Of a stretch of 64,000 nucleotides of DNA, positions 33,122 to 42,657 are shown one piece after another. The translations under genes were made by a program, and so were the position numbers. Source of the DNA: Oscillospiraceae bacterium (GTDB lineage: Bacteria > Bacillota > Clostridia > Oscillospirales > Ruminococcaceae); contig JAEDDN010000002.1 of NCBI GenBank assembly GCA_016298065.1, positions 1-64,000 of the forward strand. The letters are read 5' to 3'. Below the pieces are notes generated by a model. It was not told the DNA's origin. It worked only from the letters and a program-made list of their open reading frames with translations, and made no database searches. Numbering within the stretch: the first letter of the stretch is position 1; every line of letters begins with the position of its first letter.

Positions 33122-33986
33122 ATATGCTTTTTTCCAATGCTTTAAAGCCGTCGCCGACCACCTCCGAAGCGGTGGTAGTTATAATAAAAGCACTTTTATC
33201 AATCTCGTTTACTATACGCTTTACCCTGTAATATTCGTTTGTTCTTACTGCGCACATTAGCATACTGTTTTCGGAATTTGTATATGCGCCTGTACTTTTT
33301 AGCTTGGTTACACCTCTGGAAAGCTTTTTAAGGATCACATCAGATACCTCATCGCCCTTAGAGGTAATTATTATAATTAACTTACCTACGTCTAAGCCAT
33401 AGGTAAAAAGATCTATTACCTTTGCCGATACGAACATTGCTACTATCGCATACATTGCGGCGTCTATTGTTTTAAATACAAATGCCGATATGCTTACTAT
33501 AATAAAATCCGAAACAAACACCAGTACCCCTATATTAAAAAAAGGGTACTTTTTTTGTATAATCATATTCGGTATATCAAGTCCGCCTGTAGAGCATTCG
33601 CACATAAATGAAAGTCCTAACCCTGCACCTAAAAGCACTCCGCCAAATAAGCACGCCAAGAGCTTATTAGAGGTATATACCGGAAATGAAGTAAAAAGAT
33701 AATCGCTAAAAACGGAAATTGCCGCAACACTTAACATTGTTTTTAATATAAAGCGTTTACCAAGATAAATAAGCCCCAGCAAAAACATAGGTATATTCAT
33801 TATAAAAATCGCAAGACCAACAGGCACTCCGAAAAGATAATTGAGCATTACTGCTACTCCCGACAGCCCTCCCGGTACTATCTGACTGGGAGCTATAAAG
33901 AAGTAAAGTCCTGCAGAAAATAAAACTGCACCAAATAAAATAAGTATAATCTGAACAAAGAGATTATACTTATACGATTTTTTCAT
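33120..33986 (-). CDS. YitT family membrane protein
   Basis: A 288-residue protein of the YitT family. It has about five hydrophobic segments in the first 200 residues, including FIAPSQIVPGGLSGVAVMLN and CECSTGGLDIPNMII, which are typical of the family. A C-terminal soluble DUF2179-like domain follows (about 205-280, TSKGDEVSDVILKKLSRGVT and MCAVRTNEYYRVKRIV). Transport function is suspected but unproven. It lies 62 bases downstream of the last polysaccharide gene, in the same direction, and may be read from that transcript. TTGGAGGC precedes ATG. Confidence 0.92.
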   Translation of the reverse strand: MKKSYKYNLFVQIILILFGAVLFSAGLYFFIAPSQIVPGGLSGVAVMLNYLFGVPVGLAIFIMNIPMFLLGLIYLGKRFILKTMLSVAAISVFSDYLFTSFPVYTSNKLLACLFGGVLLGAGLGLSFMCECSTGGLDIPNMIIQKKYPFFNIGVLVFVSDFIIVSISAFVFKTIDAAMYAIVAMFVSAKVIDLFTYGLDVGKLIIIITSKGDEVSDVILKKLSRGVTKLKSTGAYTNSENSMLMCAVRTNEYYRVKRIVNEIDKSAFIITTTASEVVGDGFKALEKSI

Positions 33987-34048
33987 AACCTAAGCCTCCA
34001 AAATAAACTATATTTATATTGTTGCTTTTAGTTTATGAATTATTATTT

Positions 34049-35044
34049 TTAATTGTGCTTTAGTTTGTTTTTTACTGTAGCCTCTAATTTTAAAAATGAA
34101 GTCATATTGTAGGCGTTTAGAAGTAAGTATATCTTATCCTTAAAAGATACCTTTTTGGAGCTTAGCACAAAAGATATATTCTTTCTAAGAAGCCTTCTTG
34201 CGCATTTTATATACTCACGGTTAAGTTTAACCGTGCCGACGTTATAAGCGTGATTTAACCAAGAAGAAATTTCCTTTAACATACCTGCGACAATCTGCTT
34301 TTTTTCTTCGTCGGTATAGTCACAGCCTTTAATAAAGTCTATGTTTCGCTCAACGGCATAAACCAAATCAACGCTTATCTTTTCCATTGACTGACCCATA
34401 ATGCTGTCTTCTCGCACACGGTAGTAGTAATAGGATTTGTGATACATATATACCTTTTTACAGCTATTTATAAGCTCCGGCAAAATATTTATATCTTCAT
34501 ATAGCTTACCGACTTCAAAGCGGTTTCCCTCGAAAAGCTTTGCCTTACAAAAATTACCCGTAACATTCCACCTTGACGTTACGTTAAAAATATACACAAG
34601 CGCTTCGGCAGGAGTGCATTCCTTTATTTCACCCGTAGGCTTTAAGGTGTTATTAGTTACGGTTTTGTCACCGCTAAACTTTGAGTATGACGTTGTCATA
34701 ACCATATCGCAATCAGTCTTTTTTGCAAGCGCTGACATTTGCTCAAACATATTTTTATCGACATAATCGTCGCTGTCAATAAAGGTAAGATACTCGCCTT
34801 TTGCTAAATCAATTCCCGTGTTTCTTGCATCGGAAAGCCCACCGTTATCTTTATGGCAAACTATTATTCTGTTGTCCTTTTGAGCATATTCATCGCAAAT
34901 TTTTCCGCTTTGGTCGTCAGAACCGTCGTCTACTAAAATAAGCTCATAATCCTTAAAGCTTTGTGCTAATATGCTGTCTATACATTTGCCCAAATACTGC
35001 TTTACATTATACACAGGCACAATCACGGATAAAAACGGTTTCAT
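34049..35044 (-). CDS. Glycosyltransferase family 2 (last gene of the polysaccharide cluster)
   Basis: A 331-residue GT-A glycosyltransferase: VSVIVPVYN-type N-terminus (SVIVPVYNVKQYLGKCIDS), VDDGSDDQS nucleotide-binding motif (about 39), NGGLSDARNTG (about 70) and the DxD-type FIDSDDYVD (about 92). It transfers a sugar from a nucleotide donor to the growing polysaccharide on the cytoplasmic membrane. Donor and acceptor are unknown. It follows a related GT2 by 12 bases. Confidence 0.93.
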   Translation of the reverse strand: MKPFLSVIVPVYNVKQYLGKCIDSILAQSFKDYELILVDDGSDDQSGKICDEYAQKDNRIIVCHKDNGGLSDARNTGIDLAKGEYLTFIDSDDYVDKNMFEQMSALAKKTDCDMVMTTSYSKFSGDKTVTNNTLKPTGEIKECTPAEALVYIFNVTSRWNVTGNFCKAKLFEGNRFEVGKLYEDINILPELINSCKKVYMYHKSYYYYRVREDSIMGQSMEKISVDLVYAVERNIDFIKGCDYTDEEKKQIVAGMLKEISSWLNHAYNVGTVKLNREYIKCARRLLRKNISFVLSSKKVSFKDKIYLLLNAYNMTSFLKLEATVKNKLKHN

Positions 35045-35056
35045 ACTTTTCCCCTT

Positions 35057-36061
35057 TTACATTAGAGCAAAAATTATTTTATTTAAGTTAAGTTTCATTA
35101 AAAAAATTAAAAGCTTCTTTTTTAAAGGCATACCGGATGTCTTTAAATTTCTTTTTGCCTCCAAGGCAAAATCACTCGAAATTATATTTTTAAACTCTTT
35201 GTCTTTTTCGCTTTTATTAAGCGTACAGTCGCTTCTTTTTATGTTTTTTACTGCAAAAACAAGGCAATCTATAACCTCATTATAAAAGCAGACATACGCT
35301 TTTTTAGGCAAATTTTCACGCTTTATGATTTCTTTTTTTACTTTTAATACCTCGTAAATTTCCTTCCAAAAATTACGTCTGTAATGATTTGTAAGCGAGC
35401 CTTGCTCATAAACGTAGTTAATTAACGCTTTATTTATAACCGCTACCCTGTCGGCTTTTAAATAAGCGTTAATGTTAAAAAGCGTGTCCTCCATAATACT
35501 TGTTTTCTCGCTAAAGGTTAAGTCCTTTACAATGTCGCTTTTATATATATTTCGCCAGACAAAACCGCCTATATTTTCTTTTTTATTTTTATAATCGGCG
35601 CCTATAAGAGATAAGACAAAATTATCGGTTATCTCGTCTTTTTCATACACATCTTTATCATAAGGCAAAAGATGAGGAGATATATTATCGCCGTTTACGG
35701 TGTTATAACCGCAAATACATATATCGGCTAAATTTAACTTAGCTTTATTAAAAAGCATTTCAAACATATCTTTATTTACAAAATCGTCTGAATCCACAAA
35801 GCCGATATACTCACCTACTGCGTGCCTTAGCCCCTCGTTTCTTGCCGAGGAAACGCCGCCGTTTAACTTTGTAATAGCGGTAACCCTTTTGTCTTTTTCG
35901 GCAAAGGATTTGCAAATCTCAAAAGAATTATCCTTTGAGCCGTCGTCAACTAAAATAATTTGTATATCATCAAGGGTTTGAGCCAAAAGAGAATTAACAC
36001 AGCGTGATATGTTGTCCTTAGCATTATAAACAGGCACTATAACGCTTACCTTAACGCTCAT
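35057..36061 (-). CDS. Glycosyltransferase family 2
   Basis: A 334-residue GT-A glycosyltransferase, similar in layout to its downstream neighbour and probably a duplicate that diverged: VSVIVPVYNAKDNI, LVDDGSKDNS, NGGVSSARNEGL and FVDSDDFVNKDMF. It adds one sugar in repeat-unit assembly. An AAAGGGGAG site precedes ATG 36061. Donor specificity is not predictable. Confidence 0.93.
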   Translation of the reverse strand: MSVKVSVIVPVYNAKDNISRCVNSLLAQTLDDIQIILVDDGSKDNSFEICKSFAEKDKRVTAITKLNGGVSSARNEGLRHAVGEYIGFVDSDDFVNKDMFEMLFNKAKLNLADICICGYNTVNGDNISPHLLPYDKDVYEKDEITDNFVLSLIGADYKNKKENIGGFVWRNIYKSDIVKDLTFSEKTSIMEDTLFNINAYLKADRVAVINKALINYVYEQGSLTNHYRRNFWKEIYEVLKVKKEIIKRENLPKKAYVCFYNEVIDCLVFAVKNIKRSDCTLNKSEKDKEFKNIISSDFALEAKRNLKTSGMPLKKKLLIFLMKLNLNKIIFALM

Positions 36062-36084
36062 TATACTCTCCCCTTTAATAAAGC

Positions 36085-36801
36085 TTATTTTTTCTTTAGC
36101 CAGTCAAAGCAATGCTCTCCGAAAAATCTGTGAAAAACTCTGGTTATTTTACTTTTTATAATACTGCCCTTACTAAGCCAGCTTTTTGCATACCAGTGTA
36201 TCGTATATGTATTTTTTGTCTTTTTAAGCACGCCTGTTGCATTATTGAAAGGACAAAAATACTCTCTCGGATAAAGCGTAAAGTTGCCGCACACCTGTAG
36301 CGTATCATTACCCCCAAAGCCGTATTCCTTTAAAACTTTAGTGAAATATATACACACCGTATCGGTGTCAAGACTGCCGTCAGGCTTAATAAAAGAGCGG
36401 TCAGTATATGAGGCGAGCATTTTTTCTATTATTTCGTTATGAGGATTTTTAGCCCATAAAACAAGTCCCGGGTTTACATAATCCACCGTTTCAAAACCTG
36501 CAAAAGCTTCCTTTTCAAATAAATTGTCTAAGGGCTTTATAACCTCAACATCGGTGTCAAAATATAAACCGCCGTAAAGACTTAACACATAAAACCTAAC
36601 GTAATCAGATACAAAGGCATATTTCTTTTGAGCATAAGCCTCGCTTACATATTTGTTGCAGTTTATATCAAAGTTATCCTCGTTCCACTCGATTATCTCA
36701 AAATCGGGCAAAAACCTTTTCCAGCTTGCTATGCATTTTTTAATAAGCTTAGGCTTTTGGGCATAACCAAACCAACAGTAATGTATCACTTTTTTTGTCA
36801 T
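36085..36801 (-). CDS. GT32-like glycosyltransferase with DXD motif
   Basis: A 238-residue protein of the Gly_transf_sug/GT32 type: KKVIHYCWFG at the N-terminus, then YAFVSDYVRFYVLSLYGGLY and the metal-binding FDTDVEV (about 88). These enzymes are common in bacterial capsule loci and transfer hexoses. I start at ATG 36801, where AAAGG is well spaced, rather than ATG 36810. It lies 23 bases upstream of the next GT2. Confidence 0.88.
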   Translation of the reverse strand: MTKKVIHYCWFGYAQKPKLIKKCIASWKRFLPDFEIIEWNEDNFDINCNKYVSEAYAQKKYAFVSDYVRFYVLSLYGGLYFDTDVEVIKPLDNLFEKEAFAGFETVDYVNPGLVLWAKNPHNEIIEKMLASYTDRSFIKPDGSLDTDTVCIYFTKVLKEYGFGGNDTLQVCGNFTLYPREYFCPFNNATGVLKKTKNTYTIHWYAKSWLSKGSIIKSKITRVFHRFFGEHCFDWLKKK

Positions 36802-36830
36802 TTTGCCCATCCTTTCTTTAATTAGAGTAA

Positions 36831-37994
36831 CTAAACGTTAGCAGAGGTAGCTACACGAGCTGCCATTTTTATCATAGTTTCCGCCGAGCCTGTTATTCCT
36901 AAGATTTCACTTACATAATCAAGCTCCATAGTAACCGAAAGCTGATAATAAAACCAAAAACAAAACGCAAAGATAATTGCAACATATAACACAAGCTTAA
37001 CCCTGTCGCTGTAAAGCTTTTTTAAAATAAAAGGATAAACCAAAATGTTAAATATGTCAAAATACGCCGCTATTCTTCCAAAGAACACGCTTCCTGCCGA
37101 CGTTGAAAGTATCATAAAGCATAAATTAAAAATAGACATATTTACGCATACATTCATAACCTTGTCGTCTAACTCAAGTAGCTTTCTACGTTTTATCAGC
37201 ACAAGCACCACAGGTATAGCCGCTACCACAAGTCTAAGTATATTAGAGCCGTCAATGTCCATAATAGCTTCGCTGTATTCCGAAAAGCTTGTGTTTTCAA
37301 ACAACTCTCCGGTAATACTTAAGAAGGTAGACATTGAGAAAAATATCATTACGCTTGCGCCTAAGATAACCCATATAGGAACCGAAAACGGTTTTAGTCT
37401 GCTTAAGAAAACAAACGGTATTATAAGCAGTGCCGACGAGTGAAAGGTAGATAATAAAATTAAGATAATCACCATAAGTATAAAACGCTTATTTGCAATT
37501 AAATCCACACACGCAAACACAACGGCTATAGCTACATACTGCCTTATTCCGTTAAATATCCATAAAAACTGAGCCGAACCCATAAAGACAAATATGCTTA
37601 TTTCGTACATATCAGAATGCTTATATAACGGTATCATTGTTATAACACCGCTTATAAGAGCTATTACAAAAAGCCACAACTGATAGTCGTCAGCTATGTA
37701 GTATTTCATAAAGTGTGTAAAATACCAAAAGCCCTTTTCATCTATGCCTGAAATGAAATTCTCTCCCATAACGTCCTGCGGCATATTTTGAAAGTATAAT
37801 ATATACACATGCGTATCGATAATGTTGCTTCTCAATCCTGCAAAAAATATAATTATTGAAAATGATACTAAAACAACCCAAAGCCTAGGTCGGTATTCGA
37901 CTGCTTTATTTTGCAGAGTGACCTCTCTCGGAGAAAGACGCCATAAAAAGCCAAACGCATACGTCCATATAAGCATTATCCAAAAGACTTTCAC
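36831..37994 (-). CDS. EpsG family polysaccharide polymerase (Wzy-like)
   Basis: A 387-residue integral membrane protein with about ten hydrophobic segments. FFAGLRSNIIDTHVYILYF is the EpsG hallmark region (about 54-72), and FNGIRQYVAIAVVFA (about 148) is also typical. EpsG proteins polymerise repeat units of exopolysaccharides at the membrane. The start is GTG 37994, with AAGGAG 12 bases upstream; ATG 18 bases further in is an alternative. It abuts the upstream GT2 gene directly. Confidence 0.88.
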   Translation of the reverse strand: MKVFWIMLIWTYAFGFLWRLSPREVTLQNKAVEYRPRLWVVLVSFSIIIFFAGLRSNIIDTHVYILYFQNMPQDVMGENFISGIDEKGFWYFTHFMKYYIADDYQLWLFVIALISGVITMIPLYKHSDMYEISIFVFMGSAQFLWIFNGIRQYVAIAVVFACVDLIANKRFILMVIILILLSTFHSSALLIIPFVFLSRLKPFSVPIWVILGASVMIFFSMSTFLSITGELFENTSFSEYSEAIMDIDGSNILRLVVAAIPVVLVLIKRRKLLELDDKVMNVCVNMSIFNLCFMILSTSAGSVFFGRIAAYFDIFNILVYPFILKKLYSDRVKLVLYVAIIFAFCFWFYYQLSVTMELDYVSEILGITGSAETMIKMAARVATSANV

Positions 37995-38819
37995 TTACAA
38001 ATTCTGCTCCTTAAGATTTTTTTGATGTAGTAGTTTATATACCGGTGCAGGTATTAAGCCCACTACAAGCGGTCTAAAAGCATAAACATAATACTTGGCA
38101 GGAAGCTTAAGTAACTTGTAAACCTGCCATCTGGCGTAAAATTCATTTATACGATATTTATACTTTCTTCTGTTTGCCGCATTTCTGTCGTCTCGCATTT
38201 TGTATAAAGGAGTCATTATATTATAGCCTTTATATCCCAAAGCGTACATTTTTGACCACAAATGATAATCCTCGACTCTTAAAAGCTTCGGATTTACAGT
38301 ATATCCGTCGACTGCGTCGTAAGCCTCTTTTCTTACAAGACAGGTGGCGTGATTAAAAGGAGACGCTTTTACAAAGTCGAGATTTTGGGGACATTCAATT
38401 AAAGTATCCTCTCCGAAAATTCCGTTTTCGTCAAAGCGGTACATTCTGGTGCTTACAATGGAAATTTCGGGGTTATTTTCGAGTATTTCAAGCTCTTTTT
38501 CAAGACGCTCCGGCAAGGATACATCGTCGCCGTCCTGTCTTGCTATAAATTCTCCTGTTGCGACTTCAAGACATCTGTTAAGCGTAAAATTAAGCCCCAT
38601 ATTCTTATCGTTTTTTATAAGTATAATTTTATCGGGGTATTTTTCCTTGTATTCACTTGCTATCTTATATGTATTATCGGCAGAGCCGTCGTCGCACATT
38701 ATAAGCTCGATATTTTTATAGGTCTGATTTAAAATAGAGTCTATGCTCTCTGATAAAGTAGTCTCACAGTTAAAAATACCCATTATCACGGAGATTTTAT
38801 AGTTACCCTTTAAGCTCAA
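37995..38819 (-). CDS. Glycosyltransferase family 2
   Basis: A 274-residue GT-A glycosyltransferase: ISVIMGIFNCETTLSESIDS, MCDDGSADNTY (about 38), GEFIARQDGDDVSLPERL (about 89) with the catalytic-site DGDD, and SPFNHATCLVRKEAY. It begins at TTG 38819 with AGGTGA upstream. Adding a sugar to the lipid-linked repeat unit is the likely role; donor unknown. Confidence 0.9.
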   Translation of the reverse strand: MSLKGNYKISVIMGIFNCETTLSESIDSILNQTYKNIELIMCDDGSADNTYKIASEYKEKYPDKIILIKNDKNMGLNFTLNRCLEVATGEFIARQDGDDVSLPERLEKELEILENNPEISIVSTRMYRFDENGIFGEDTLIECPQNLDFVKASPFNHATCLVRKEAYDAVDGYTVNPKLLRVEDYHLWSKMYALGYKGYNIMTPLYKMRDDRNAANRRKYKYRINEFYARWQVYKLLKLPAKYYVYAFRPLVVGLIPAPVYKLLHQKNLKEQNL

Positions 38820-38823
38820 TTTG

Positions 38824-39969
38824 TCACCTGCTCAAAATCCATTCTCTGTTTTTAACTATTTCTGTCTTTAATATATCGCTGTCAAATTTATCTTCTACCA
38901 GCTGTCTGCCGGATTTACCCATACTTTCTCTAAGCTCTTTACTGTCAATTAAAACCTGAGCTTTATCAGCCAAAGAAACCTCGTCTTTTACCGGTACGAC
39001 AAATCCCGTTTTATCTCTGATTACACCGTCGGTAGGTCCGGGAATATCGCTTACCACAACCGGCAAGCCCATAGCCTCCGCCTCAATTACAACGCTTCCA
39101 AAGCCTTCACGGTAGCTAGGGAACAAAAATATATCCATAGCGGCAAGATACCTTTCTGCGTCGGAAACATTACCGATTTTAACTATATTGTCATTACTGT
39201 AAAAGTAATCAAGTAATTCTTTGTTTTCGTTACCTGTCTTTTCGGTAGGCCCTACAAACAGCATTTTAACGTTACTGTTTCGACTTTCCAATATTTTAAA
39301 CGCACCTATAAGCTCGTCACAGCCCTTATCCTTCATAAGCCTGCCCAAAAAGCCTATTACAATGTCGTTATCCGAAAAGCCGTATTTACTTCTTATATTA
39401 AGTCTATATTCCTGCTTTTTAGATATATCAAATTTATGTAAGTTTACGCCGTTTGCGCTTCCGTTATATACCACCCTGCTTTTTTTATCATCGTAAAATC
39501 CCAAATCTCTGCAAAAATTAAGATTTCCGAAGCTGTCGGGCTGAATATCGGTGGATAGTTTACAAACAAGCTTTTCTATTGTTTTAAATATAAAGCGTTT
39601 TACACCGCCGAAAGAAACAAATATCATTCCCCACTGGCAGTAAAGCCGCTTAGGTACTCTTGCAAAAAACGACGCCAAGCTCGCATAAAGCGAAGCGTTT
39701 GGAGTTGAGTACTGAACCAAATCAAATTTTTCTTTTTTAAATACCTTATACATTTTAAAGGCTGACTTTATGCCTGCAAAGCTTATTCCACGTTTCATAG
39801 AAACGGGAATGGCGTGAACGTAAGGCGGTAAGGTTTTAATAAAATCTTCGTCCATATCACACATTACGCTTACGTCAAAGCCGTGCATATAATATTCTTC
39901 AAAAGAAAATCGAATAAACTGGTCAATAGGCAATGAAATTGTAGTAACAATGCATATCTTCTTAGACAT
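38824..39969 (-). CDS. Glycosyltransferase family 4
   Basis: A 381-residue GT-B retaining glycosyltransferase. The donor-binding region includes IGFLGRLMKDKGCDELI (about 205), MLFVGPTEKTG and the EX7E motif in SYREGFGSVVIEAEAMGLPVV, split around residue 295. The N-terminal half contains the acceptor side. Together with the priming transferase it probably adds the second sugar. It overlaps the transketolase C-terminal subunit gene by 8 bases. Confidence 0.93.
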   Translation of the reverse strand: MSKKICIVTTISLPIDQFIRFSFEEYYMHGFDVSVMCDMDEDFIKTLPPYVHAIPVSMKRGISFAGIKSAFKMYKVFKKEKFDLVQYSTPNASLYASLASFFARVPKRLYCQWGMIFVSFGGVKRFIFKTIEKLVCKLSTDIQPDSFGNLNFCRDLGFYDDKKSRVVYNGSANGVNLHKFDISKKQEYRLNIRSKYGFSDNDIVIGFLGRLMKDKGCDELIGAFKILESRNSNVKMLFVGPTEKTGNENKELLDYFYSNDNIVKIGNVSDAERYLAAMDIFLFPSYREGFGSVVIEAEAMGLPVVVSDIPGPTDGVIRDKTGFVVPVKDEVSLADKAQVLIDSKELRESMGKSGRQLVEDKFDSDILKTEIVKNREWILSR

Positions 39970-40885
39970 TTAGCGACTCCCTTACAGACTCGACAATTTT
40001 TTTGGCGTTTATTCCGTAATAGTCACGCAAATATTTTTGCGAACCGACAACCGATGAATATGTATCATTAAGTCCTATTCTCACTAAAAAGGCTTTTTTG
40101 TCTTTAAGCTCCGCCATAACCTCTGCTACAGCACCCGAAAAGCCTCCTGTTATGTTATGTTCCTCAACGGTGACAATAACTTCGTGTTCTTTTGCACATT
40201 TCTCGATAACGTCTTTGTCAATCGGCTTAATTGTCGGGAAGGTATAAACACTCGGTTCTATACCGAAAGCCTTTAACTGCTCGCAGGCGCTGTTTACCTC
40301 GTCGTATATTCCGCCGGTGAGAAATATGGCGGCTCTTTTTCCGTCTTTAACCTTTATTGCCTTGCCGATTTTAAAATCGTTTATCTTATCGTGTATACGC
40401 ATCTCTCCGCCACGTCCGAGACGCATATAACAGGTACCCTTATACTCTGCCATAGCCTTTGTTACACACTCGACTTCAAGTGCATCACAGGGAGAAAATA
40501 CACAGACACCGGGCAACGCTCTCATAACGGCAATATCCTCGGTTGCGTGGTGACTCATTCCCAGCGCACCGTAAACAAATCCGGTGCCCACGCAGATTAT
40601 ATTGACATTGAGCTCGTGGTAGGCGCAGTCATTTCTTATTTGTTCTAAGCATCTGAGCGAGGGAAAATTACCTATGGAATAAGCAAATACAGTCTTGCCC
40701 TCTTTTGCCAGACCTGCCGAGACACCGATAAGGCTTTGTTCAGCGATACCTACGTTTGTCAACCTATCTGGAAATTTTTCGTTATAAGGTCTTAAAACGC
40801 CGAAGCCCAAATCTGCAGTAAGAAGCTCTACATTAGGATTTTTCTCGGCAAGCTCTATTAAGGTTTTAACAAATGTTTCTCTCAT
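39962..40885 (-). CDS. Transketolase C-terminal subunit (split transketolase)
   Basis: A 307-residue protein covering the pyrimidine-binding and C-terminal domains of transketolase: LLTADLGFGVLRP, RLTNVGIAEQSLIGVSAGLA with the catalytic Glu (about 56), and VTVEEHNITGGFSGAVAEV (about 240). It combines with the adjacent N-terminal subunit to form one ThDP enzyme. ATG 40885 with GGAGG upstream is chosen over an N-terminal extension to 40954 that overlaps its partner. The genes overlap by 4 bases (ATGA). Confidence 0.93.
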   Translation of the reverse strand: MRETFVKTLIELAEKNPNVELLTADLGFGVLRPYNEKFPDRLTNVGIAEQSLIGVSAGLAKEGKTVFAYSIGNFPSLRCLEQIRNDCAYHELNVNIICVGTGFVYGALGMSHHATEDIAVMRALPGVCVFSPCDALEVECVTKAMAEYKGTCYMRLGRGGEMRIHDKINDFKIGKAIKVKDGKRAAIFLTGGIYDEVNSACEQLKAFGIEPSVYTFPTIKPIDKDVIEKCAKEHEVIVTVEEHNITGGFSGAVAEVMAELKDKKAFLVRIGLNDTYSSVVGSQKYLRDYYGINAKKIVESVRESLNV

Positions 40886-41691
40886 GGACGCTGTGCCTCC
40901 AACTCTGCTACTGCCGCTTCGTATTCCTCGCCTTGAGGAGTGCGGTAATGCCACAAAATATTATTTTCCATAAAGGAAATGCCCTTTCCCTTTATTGTAT
41001 TTGCAATTATACAGGTGGGCTTATTATTGTCAAACTTTTTCTCAAACGCTTCTTTTAATACCGTTAAGTTATGCCCGTCAATGTCAAGCACATTAAATCC
41101 AAATGCTTTCCATTTGTCAGCCAAAGGAGCAAGCGAAATGGTATTTTCACAAAAATCAAGGCTTTGCATTTTATTGTAGTCTACTATAACTACCAAGTTA
41201 TCAAGCTTAAAGTGAGCCGAGAAAAGTGCGGCTTCCCATACAGAGCCCTCGTCACATTCGCCGTCGCCCATAACAACGTATATCTTGTGTTTTTTGTTAT
41301 CCTTTTTAGCCGCCAAGGCCATACCGTTTGCTACAGCTAAACCGTGTCCCAAAGAGCCGGTGGAAAATTCGACTCCGCTTACACCCTTGTGAGATACATG
41401 CCCGGATAAAATGCCGCCGTCCTTATAGTGATTTTTAAGCTCTTCGGTGTCAAAAAAACCACGTTCAGCCAAAGCAGAATATACGGCCGCACCTGCGTGA
41501 CCTTTACTTAAAATAAATCTGTCACGCTCTTCCATAGTAGGATTTTTAGGGTCTATATTAAGTATACTGTTATATAACACTGCAATAATATCTGCTACAG
41601 ATAAAACCGAACCGATATGAGAGCCTTTTGAAATATGAGTCATCTCAACACCGTGTCGTCTTATCTTCCACGCAAGCTCGCTGTCTGTCAT
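40882..41691 (-). CDS. Transketolase N-terminal subunit (split transketolase)
   Basis: A 269-residue protein with the ThDP-binding half of transketolase: SKGSHIGSVLSVADI near the N-terminus, LSKGHAGAAVYSAL (about 65), and the thiamine-binding GDGECDEGSVWEAALF...VDYNKMQ region (about 140-172). ATG 41691 with AAGGGAAG is preferred over TTG 41715. Its position inside a polysaccharide cluster suggests it makes or rearranges a special sugar precursor, not that it serves the pentose phosphate pathway. That is inference. Confidence 0.93.
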   Translation of the reverse strand: MTDSELAWKIRRHGVEMTHISKGSHIGSVLSVADIIAVLYNSILNIDPKNPTMEERDRFILSKGHAGAAVYSALAERGFFDTEELKNHYKDGGILSGHVSHKGVSGVEFSTGSLGHGLAVANGMALAAKKDNKKHKIYVVMGDGECDEGSVWEAALFSAHFKLDNLVVIVDYNKMQSLDFCENTISLAPLADKWKAFGFNVLDIDGHNLTVLKEAFEKKFDNNKPTCIIANTIKGKGISFMENNILWHYRTPQGEEYEAAVAELEAQRP

Positions 41692-41721
41692 TTTAACACT
41701 TCCCTTGTTTTGCAAATAATA

Positions 41722-42657
41722 CTAAGTAGAAATCTTATCTAAAACATCAATATCCTCTTTAGTCAAGTGCCAGTCAAGCGCTTTTAGATTATTTTCAAGC
41801 TGTGATATTCTTTTGATACCGGTAATCGCAACGCTGTCTTTTAAATAATCCAAAATAAACCTTATTGCTACCGCAGACATAGGCTTATTTAACCTTTCGG
41901 ATATTTTTTTCATCTGATCAACTATCATTAAATTTTTTTCAAGCTTATCGCCGTAAAAGTTTACATATTCCTTTCTTGAACGGCGATCGTCTGACGAGAA
42001 AGCAGAATTTCTGTCATATTTTCCTGTTAATATGCCCTGTCCTAAGCTGCCCCACGTCATAGGCGTTAGGTTTAACTTATCGCTAAAAAGGCGCATATCC
42101 TCTTCGTTTTTTCTGCAGGCTAAGCTATATTCCTTTTGAACAGATACAAATTTACCGCCATACGATGAAAGCTCTTTTAAATCCTCTTTGCCGACGTTGG
42201 ATAAACCGTAATATCTTATGTAGCCTTTTTCCTTTAGTTTGTCTAACGTACTTACAACCTCTGAAATAGGAGTTTTACCGTCACGGTAATGTATCTGATA
42301 AATATCTATATAATCTGTATTAAGACGTTTTAAACTTTGAGTAAGAGCTTTATTTATCCACTCAGGGCTATTGTCGTAAAAGGTCTTGCCGTTTTCTCTG
42401 CGCACGCCGAATTTAGTAGCAATAATAGCCTTGTCTCTTTTGCCTTTAAGTGCAGTACCTAAAGTAGTTTCGGAAGTGCCGAGCCCGTAAGTATCGGCGT
42501 TATCAAAAAAGTTAATACCTAATTCCACAGCCTTATCTACGGCAGACAGCATTTCTTTTTTTGAAACATTACCCCAACCGTACTCGCCCATAGGACATCC
42601 GCCGAAGCAAAGTCTTGATACTTCCAAATCGGAATTTTTAAGAAAAATCTTTTCCAT
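41722..42657 (-). CDS. Aldo/keto reductase
   Basis: A 311-residue NAD(P)H-dependent aldo/keto reductase of the (beta/alpha)8 type. The catalytic tetrad is recognisable: Asp and Tyr in FFDNADTYGLG (about 50-60), Lys in ATKFGVRR (about 82) and His in IYQIHYRDG (about 120). Cofactor-binding MTWGSLGQGIL and a C-terminal GIKRISQLENNL are present. It may reduce a keto-sugar or aldose in making a precursor for the polysaccharide. It overlaps the priming transferase gene by 1 base. Confidence 0.92.
   Translation of the reverse strand: MEKIFLKNSDLEVSRLCFGGCPMGEYGWGNVSKKEMLSAVDKAVELGINFFDNADTYGLGTSETTLGTALKGKRDKAIIATKFGVRRENGKTFYDNSPEWINKALTQSLKRLNTDYIDIYQIHYRDGKTPISEVVSTLDKLKEKGYIRYYGLSNVGKEDLKELSSYGGKFVSVQKEYSLACRKNEEDMRLFSDKLNLTPMTWGSLGQGILTGKYDRNSAFSSDDRRSRKEYVNFYGDKLEKNLMIVDQMKKISERLNKPMSAVAIRFILDYLKDSVAITGIKRISQLENNLKALDWHLTKEDIDVLDKIST

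Noticed and set aside
39962..40954. Longer start of the transketolase C-terminal subunit
   Set aside because: The extension lies wholly inside the partner subunit gene, while ATG 40885 has GGAGG and the usual 4-base overlap.
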